Assembly: GCA_016490735.1 (NCBI GenBank)
Contig: JAEMWC010000032.1
Location: 1,157,501 to 1,221,500, forward strand
Origin: Pachyseris speciosa
Taxonomy: Eukaryota; Cnidaria; Anthozoa; Scleractinia; Pachyseridae
DNA length: 64,000 nucleotides
Direction: 5' to 3'
Shown: positions 57,954-64,000 of the stretch, piece by piece
Layout of the letters: each line of letters begins with the position of its first letter
Position numbering within the stretch: the first letter of the stretch is position 1
The notes under the pieces: generated by a model
Told to the model about the DNA's origin: nothing
Database searches by the model: none
What the model saw: the letters and a program-made list of their open reading frames with translations, nothing else
Position numbers and translations under genes: made by a program

Positions 57954-58982
57954 TGGTACAATAAACCATAGCTGATTGACCAATCAGAGCGCGCGAATTG
58001 ACTTTTGGTATTATATAAATAACAATATCCAACAAATGCCAAAAACGCCCAACACCATGTTCACACCCACCCGCCATGATGAAAGTGTTTGTATGGACTG
58101 AGAGGCCTCATTTTCAGGGAGTGATAGCGTTAGTATCTCGATCATTGTATGACACCGATTAGTAGTCAGTTGAGGGGAGTATCCTAGCACCGGGTTTGCC
58201 TCGGACAGCCCCCGAACTGTTACTTGAAACATTGTGTGTTTGTCAAGATAATGCGCACCAATTATAGCGCGATATTGAGGTGCTTTTTCAAGGATTGTAG
58301 TTTCAGTGACAACAAACCTTCTCTTGCAATTATGTTCATGGGAAAAATGACGATGCCGAGTGAGGGATGAATAGTCATGGTGGATGTCTTGATTTTATGA
58401 TGAGACACTTGTGAACTTTGTGAACCCAGAAGAGGGAACCCAATTCCGTGCACAGTAGCAGTTTTTTTGATGTTTGTATTGCTTCTGTAAACTTGCTTGT
58501 TTTAAAATAAAGAAATTGCGTAGGGTCATTGGATTGTTGTCTGGTGTTTGTTCTTACGTAAAGATTGGAGCACGTCCACAATTCACATAGTTGCCTCTCT
58601 CCTCTGCAGAGGCTCCCTAGAAGAAGGGGAGGTGGAACTTGGAGTGTGTCGGCGTGCGTGGGACGATGGGAAGAGAGTTCTTGCGCGCGTCAATGAAGCG
58701 CGAAAGAGTCCTATATGGAGCAGAGAGCATCGTTGCTGAGTTCTTTGGACGAGTTGAAAACTGAAGAGAATTCGTGCCTTCGGTTTGACTGCTTGAGATG
58801 GCCTTTCACCTCAATTCGTGCGAAATATGTTGTCAAGTTTGATTTCTTTGGAATCGGGATCGTACTCGCAAGGCTGCAAATGTCTTTACCGCAACTACCG
58901 TAAAACTGGAAAACGACACCCAATAGAGTTTTGTGTAGACAAGTTGGCAACTGTTGCTATCACAGGTGGCCCAAGCTCCCGT

Positions 58983-59126
58983 TGTGTGTCTGTTCGCTTA
59001 CTATGTTGTCTCGAGGCATTTTTAGTGGCTATAAATTATCTCTTTCCTTCTCTTAGGAGTGAAAAACCCAGAAAGAGATAATTCGCTAAAAAGGCCTCGA
59101 GACAGCAAAGTAAGCGAACAGACACC
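58983..59126. repeat. Hairpin repeat
   Basis: GTGTCTGTTCGCTTACTATG at the left pairs with AAAGTAAGCGAACAGACAC at the right. TCTCGAGGC and GCCTCGAGA match inside. Confidence 0.8.
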
Positions 59127-59375
59127 AAGCAATACCAGCGTGGAAGTAAGGTTAGCTATTTTTATTGAGAACTGGACAGTATTTTCACTCGGGCTTCCGT
59201 GGAACACCCGAGTTTAAAAATGTCATTCGTTCTTCGTCGTCGTTGTCGTGTTTCATCCAGAAAGCTCACTTCCGCGTTTCTGCGCAAGCGTTAATAACAA
59301 CGACCATGAAGAATGCCGTCATGTTGGATTATGTTAAAGAAGCCACGATCGAAGCGAAGATGCAAGTACCTTCTT

Positions 59376-59404
59376 TTCTTTTATTATTATTATTATTATT
59401 ATTA

Positions 59405-59434
<30 letters not shown>
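59376..59434. repeat. (TTA)n microsatellite
   Basis: These are about 19 units with one TCA interruption. It directly precedes a LINE remnant. Confidence 0.95.
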
Positions 59435-59439
<5 letters not shown>

Positions 59440-59790
59440 TGATATTCTCTAAGAAACTCGGATCTTAATCTGCCTCGTTTTAATACGATTAAATATGGAA
59501 AGCACTCATTAAGATACTATGGCCCTTTCCTCTGGTCGAAACTTACAAAGGAATTACGTGCTGAGAATAGTCTGCGCAGATTTAAGACCAAAGTTAGGAT
59601 AACAAGTCTGACTGCCTTAATTGAGGATGGCGGTAGAAATTACATGCTTTGTAATAAGAGATAAGACCCTATGTCACTAAATGAAATTTTATCTGTGAAT
59701 AGTTTTTTTTTCTTTTTTAACTTTTCTAGTTTTTACTATTTGTGTTACTATCTTAACAATCTTATTTTTGTGTCACCAATTAGTGCTATG
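59440..59790 (+). pseudogene. LINE ORF2 C-terminal remnant
   Basis: The + strand reads LNLPRFNTIKYGKHSLRYYG then PFLWSKLTKELRAENSLRRF and KTKVRI, the usual end of jockey/CR1-type ORF2, followed by a stop and an AT-rich tail. Confidence 0.7.
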
Positions 59791-59817
59791 CGCTAGAGAT
59801 TCTTGACACGTTTTTAA

Positions 59818-59885
59818 GTCCACAACGACAACGACGGCGGCGGCGGCTGCTGCTGCTGCTGCTGCTGCTACTACTACTACTGTAC
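59818..59885. repeat. Compound trinucleotide repeat
   Basis: (GGC)5, (TGC)7-8 and (TAC)5 follow each other without a break. Confidence 0.9.
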
Positions 59886-60704
59886 TTAGTGGATTACTAG
59901 CGCTGTATGTCTGCTTGCATGTTTTCAGCTCGGTAGCTCGCTTTGTTTTGAAATTAGAGCGTGCACTTTGAATTTCAGGTTTTTTTCACCGTACGTGACA
60001 TGGCAGTTGAGAAACGTATCACTTACACAAAAACGTCGATACACCTTGTGTTCGTCTTAACAACTAATATGTTAAGGAAAGTGTCTACACGAATGTTTGC
60101 AAGTTCAACAGCGAGACGACAGATTTTAACACGGCCAAACTAAACTACAGATGTTTTCCCGAGGTTACGGGCGGCCGTGTTTGTACTCGACCGCTCCATA
60201 ATAAACTTTGCAATTTTCAGTGGTACATTTTACTCTATTTCTTGACATTATGTTTTGAATGCTATGCGATTTCAAATTTTACTCACACGATGTGAAAACC
60301 AACTATAAAACTGACCTCAGAAACCTTACTCTCTTTTTTATAGCTCTGTCTCTGTTTGAAATGTATTTGCAAACAAAACTAGGTAGTCGGTTTTCTATGC
60401 CGTCGTTTTTGGGGTTGTCGCTTTCTACACATCCATATCACAAGCAATGTTGAATGTACTTAAAAAATACGACGCACTAGAGAAGGCAGTGCAACTATCT
60501 GTACATCATCAACCTGATGCTTTAGTAAAATAAAATATGGAAAGGAATTCATATCTCGTTATGCTTACTTTGTCAACCGTGAAGGTGCATCAGTGAGGTA
60601 GCAAATTCCGATTTCCGATTGCCTCTTGGAGGTCCGAGTGAAGGCCAATATGGCCTCTAGTCAGTTAGCCTCTAGTATTTTATGCGTTGATTTTAATTCA
60701 TATC

Positions 60705-61028
60705 TAGTCTCCTTTGCAGCCGTTATTAGGGTCGTCACGTAAAGCTCCTCCCCACTAACGGCTGCTCACTAGAGCTTTGCATTCCTTTCCCTCAAACTGA
60801 CCAATAAGGAGCAGGCTTCCATTTTTTAGAAACCTGCTCCTAGTCCTCGTCTTGTTGTGTTTTTGGCGACTGATATAACGAGAAATATGATTGGCGCAGC
60901 TACCAAGAATCACATGCATATTATAAGTTCTCGGTAACAGAGGGAAAGGAATGCAGAGCTCGAGTAAACAGCCGTTTGTGGGGAGGAGCGTTGCGTGACG
61001 ACCCAAATAAGGGCTGCGAAGGAGACTA
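60705..61028. mobile_element. MITE with 9-bp target duplication (Mutator-like)
   Basis: TAGTCTCCTTTGCAGCC and its inverse start TIRs of about 48 bp. ATTCATATC is duplicated at 60696-60704 and 61029-61037. A 9-bp duplication is characteristic of Mutator-like elements. The − strand ORF inside is not supported. Confidence 0.85.
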
Positions 61029-61397
61029 ATTCATATCGTGACTAGTATGATATCTAGCGTGACATAAAGTAGGTCTTACTTTGGGTCAAACATGGTGAAA
61101 CATGTTGCGCGACGTCTCCTCCCGCGTCTGTCTTTCAACAGCGTAACTCTATCCGATCGAAAGTGTAGTTGTGGTGACTATCCGACGTGCGGCCGTACCC
61201 ACCCCCGGGTGTCTCTCTTTCAACAACGTAGGCTTGATTACCGGCCCCCGTTTCGGGAAACGAGCCTGCTCTCATCCCCGAGTGAGCGGCGGACATCCAG
61301 CCTAGGATAACCCTGAACTCCTGGGGACGGTTCCTGAAAGGTGTAATAACTCTATTCCAGGGATAAATCTGCTTTATTCCAGGGATACTGTTCTGCG

Positions 61398-61606
61398 GCA
61401 TTTTGTAATAACGACGCATTTTGTAATAAGTTACGCATTTTGTAATAACAATTGCGGCATTTTGTAATAATATGCGCATTGTGTAATAATGTGTGCAGCA
61501 TTTTGTAATAAATCCAACCTACGCATTTTGTAATAAGGGCAGCAGCATTTTGTAATATTTCTGTTTGTACGCAAATTGTAATAATGTCTGACGCAAATTG
61601 TAATGA
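61398..61606. repeat. Ten spaced copies of GCATTTTGTAATAA
   Basis: Copies start at 61398, 61416, 61435, 61457, 61476, 61498, 61523, 61545, 61571 and 61593. Six are exact; the others differ at one to four bases. Start-to-start spacing is 18-26 bp, and the sequence between copies is unrelated. All copies lie in one orientation. Confidence 0.9.
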
Positions 61607-61767
61607 GGTACCACAGGGCAAAGAGGAGTCGTGATTAAATTCACACCGCTATGAATGGTGTGAACTGCCGAAATACAAATGATGTGATCACCGCAGTTGT
61701 GATCGTTTATCCGTTTATTCTTTCTATAGTGTTTTTTTGTTTGTTTTTGGTTTGGGAATCTCGGCAA

Positions 61768-61840
61768 CCTCGTTCCCAGGGTTCTCTCCTACTCGTGCCC
61801 CGGGGGACGAGTAGGAGAGAACCCTGAGAAGGAGGTTGGA
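61768..61840. repeat. Hairpin CAACCTCGTTCCCAGGGTTCTC family, copy 3
   Basis: The left arm CAACCTCGTTCCCAGGGTTC and its inverse enclose GTGCCCCGGGGGAC. It is nearly perfect. Confidence 0.85.
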
Positions 61841-62298
61841 ATCTCGGTTCGTTGGGTCTCTGTAAAGTGAGGACCGGATAGCTGCGGATGGCGGATGGAA
61901 AAATGAGGATGGGAAACCGCGGATAAAAGAAAATTGTGGAAAATAATTTTAAAGAAGAACAATGAAATAAAAAAGGGAAATATGGATAGGAATGTTAGAA
62001 AACGGCCGAATGCAAAATGAAAACGGGAATTACAAAAAAACGGAAAACGGAAGAGAAGAATTTGAAATTGAAGAAAATGAAAGAGAAATTGTAAAGTACT
62101 GTAGCAAAGTATCGACAGGAATACTACTGTTTTTCCAATTTATATCATGTTAAACATGGTTGACAACTGCAGGACGTAAACCTCTGTTTTTCTCGACAAC
62201 TGGAGCTCGACGCGAAAACGATAACTGGAACTTTTTATTGTCATCAAATCATTAAATTATTCAACGACTTGAGAAGATCTATTGAATAGATTCTTTGA
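61841..62298. other. Purine-rich spacer, no gene recognised
   Basis: AAAATGAAAGGGAAA-type low-complexity sequence, then four close TTGAATAGAT units (62280-62325) next to the LINE's truncated 5' end. Confidence 0.5.
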
Positions 62299-63102
62299 AT
62301 AGATTCTAGATTCTTGAATAGATCTATTGTAACTGGTGTTTTTCCTACAGAATGGAAATCCACGAAAGTCATTCCTTTATTTAAACAGGGAGAGCTTTCC
62401 GATTTAAATAATTATCGCCCTATTTCTATAATTCCAGTCGTAGCTAAAGTCTTTGAGCGAATTGCATACAATCAATTCTATCAATATCTAACTGAAAATA
62501 ATCTAATTTCCAGGAATCAGTCAGGGTTTCGATCACTTCACTCCACTACTACTGCTTTGCTAGAAGTCACCGATAATTGGGCTTTCAGTATCGATAAAGG
62601 CAACGTTAATGCAGCGGTTTTTCTGGATCTGAAGAAGGCTTTTGACACCGTCGATCACTCTATCTTGTCATCTAAATTAAAAACCTATGGTGTCGGAAGC
62701 GTTTCGTCTAACTGGTTTAAATCATATTTGGGTAATCGTACGCAAAAATGTTTTGTTAACGGTTCCCTCTCTGATAGCCAACCTCTAACCTGCGGTATTC
62801 CTCAAGGAACAATCCTTGGACCTCTTCTCTTCATACTCTATATAAATGATTTACCAAATTGTCTCGTTAATTCACATCCCAGAATGTATGCAGATGATAC
62901 GCATTTGACTTTTGCCAGCAACAATGTTGTACATCTAGAAGAAAGTATGAACGATGAACCAACTAAAATTACTGAATGGTTAATGGCAAATAAACTCACT
63001 CTTAATAAGTCAAAGGCTGAGTTTATGTTGATAGGCTCAAGGCAAAGGTTGAGTACTTTTAATAGAACCCCGTCTCTTACTATCGATAGCAATTCTATAT
63101 AA
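62299..63102 (+). CDS. Reverse transcriptase domain of a CR1/L2-type LINE (broken ORF2)
   Basis: An open frame runs to a stop at 63100-63102. It holds the non-LTR reverse transcriptase core: YRPISIIPVVAKVFERI, NQSGFR--HSTTTALL, motif A FLDLKKAFDTVDH, GIPQGTILGPLLFILYINDL and the catalytic YADD box (MYADDTHLTF). The 5' end is truncated within the RT, so the endonuclease is missing. The stop at 63102 falls before the thumb region, which continues in another frame. Confidence 0.85.
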   Translation: MDSRFLNRSIVTGVFPTEWKSTKVIPLFKQGELSDLNNYRPISIIPVVAKVFERIAYNQFYQYLTENNLISRNQSGFRSLHSTTTALLEVTDNWAFSIDKGNVNAAVFLDLKKAFDTVDHSILSSKLKTYGVGSVSSNWFKSYLGNRTQKCFVNGSLSDSQPLTCGIPQGTILGPLLFILYINDLPNCLVNSHPRMYADDTHLTFASNNVVHLEESMNDEPTKITEWLMANKLTLNKSKAEFMLIGSRQRLSTFNRTPSLTIDSNSI

Positions 63103-63878
63103 AACAAGTTGAATTTACGAGATCTCTTGGTGTATATATCGATGAAAATTTAACTTGGAACATACATATCGAAAAAATGTCGAAAAAAATTGTTTCTGGT
63201 ATTGGAATCCTGAAGCGAAGCAGGGCCTTTGTTCCCTTTGAAACACTTTAGTTCAACCTCATTTTGATTATTGTAGTGTCGTATGGGGGAACTGCAATAA
63301 ATCTCTTGCCACTAAACTACAAAAACTACAAAATCGTGCTGCGCGTATTTTGACCTCTTCTTCCTACGATGCCAATGCTGATGAACTCTTTTTAAGACTT
63401 GGCTGGAAGAAACTTGATCTTCAACAATATTTTAAAAACAGCCACTATGGTTTATAAATCACTTAATGGTCTCGCTCCTGATTATCTGAAATCTATGTTT
63501 ACCGATCGGAGTGAAATATCTACCTATTCTCTAAGGGACTGCGAAGGCAAACTAGCTGTTCCACTAACCCCGCACTAACTTTCTTAAAAATCAGCTTTAG
63601 CTATGATGGTGCGGTGCTGTGGAACAGTTTACCTACTAATCTGCGGCAAGCACAAACTCTCGCGAGTTTCAAATCCGGCTGCAGAGGTTTCTTTTCTAGC
63701 TATGAATGATTTAATTATGATTATAAACACACGGCATTCATATGGAAAGCAGGCATTTTCTTACTGCTATTTGTTTATTATTATTTTTTTTTTTCTGTCG
63801 TTTTAAGATTTTGTAATTAGTATCTTTAACAATGTAATTAATGTAATTTAGAATTTACTTTAAGTCCTGATGTTCTAC

Positions 63879-63917
<39 letters not shown>

Positions 63918-63926
63918 GATAAATAA
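62299..63926 (+). mobile_element. 5'-truncated CR1/L2-like LINE, with (AAATA)n tail
   Basis: After the RT core the coding sequence continues in other frames: TRSLGVYIDENLTWNIHIEK, then FDYCSVVWGNCNKSLATKLQ, KLQNRAARILTSSSYDANAD, and YDGAVLWNSLPTNLRQAQ. At least three frameshifts or stops separate them. The element ends TATAAATAAAGTTAAATAAATAAAT. It is inactive. Confidence 0.85.
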
Positions 63927-64000
63927 GCGGGATCAAGAATGGCTCCCGTTATTCACACACTAAAGCGGAAAATGATATAAGGCAATCGCATAAGTCCTTT
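63927..64000. other. Flank beyond the LINE, nothing recognised
   Basis: These 74 bases of non-repetitive sequence run to the window edge. Confidence 0.6.

Noticed and set aside
61398..61606. GCATTTTGTAATAA array considered as CRISPR-like
   Set aside because: The repeats are only 14 bp, the spacers are 4-12 bp and variable, and the host is an animal nuclear genome.

Overview
This is an animal nuclear genome window, most likely from an anthozoan cnidarian and plausibly a stony coral. The evidence is AT-rich DNA, one gene split into many GT-AG exons, and introns packed with short terminal-inverted-repeat (TIR) elements, Penelope-like elements and truncated LINEs. The species cannot be named from the sequence alone.

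One host gene runs through most of the window on the + strand. It is an ELAPOR-family gene (ELAPOR1/KIAA1324 and ELAPOR2/KIAA1324L in vertebrates). I reconstructed 32 coding exons from the ATG at 5483 to the TAA at 56296. Every junction is GT-AG and phase-compatible. The exons total 3078 nt, giving 1025 residues, close to the vertebrate length. The predicted protein has a signal peptide, a Cys-rich luminal region with receptor-type repeats, a mannose-6-phosphate-receptor-homology-like part, one membrane span (about 907-928) and an acidic/basic cytosolic tail. The tail begins with a tyrosine sorting motif. Only about 6 percent of the 50.8-kb locus is coding.

Layout: 1-935 is the 3' end of an L1/Tx1-like LINE with a poly(A) tail. 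936-2117 is a cluster of TA-flanked MITEs. 3150-3905 holds two LINE fragments, one apparently 5'-inverted. 4029-4817 holds a foldback and a MITE. 5483-56296 is the ELAPOR gene. Its intron 2 carries a Penelope-like fragment, a telomere-like repeat and two tandem duplications. Intron 4 carries a 1.9-kb TIR element. Intron 11 carries a mariner-like element inside a MITE, a long hairpin, and a 2.3-kb element with 8-bp target duplications that encodes an exonuclease-like fragment. Intron 13 carries a palindromic Penelope insertion and a three-deep nest of TIR elements. Intron 16 carries a foldback hosting a LINE and a MITE. Intron 18 carries a 1.2-kb TIR element and an RTE-like LINE remnant. 56297-62270 is 3' UTR and repeats, and 62299-63926 is a broken LINE with a reverse transcriptase domain.

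The most unusual theme is that several unrelated non-autonomous TIR elements are each built around their own short motif, repeated many times near both ends (16953-18834, 24366-25971, 26626-27146, 32902-34630, 42612-43782). A similar array stands alone at 61398-61606. No rRNA, CRISPR or complete tRNA gene was seen; one tRNA-like hairpin repeat lies at 50380-50530.
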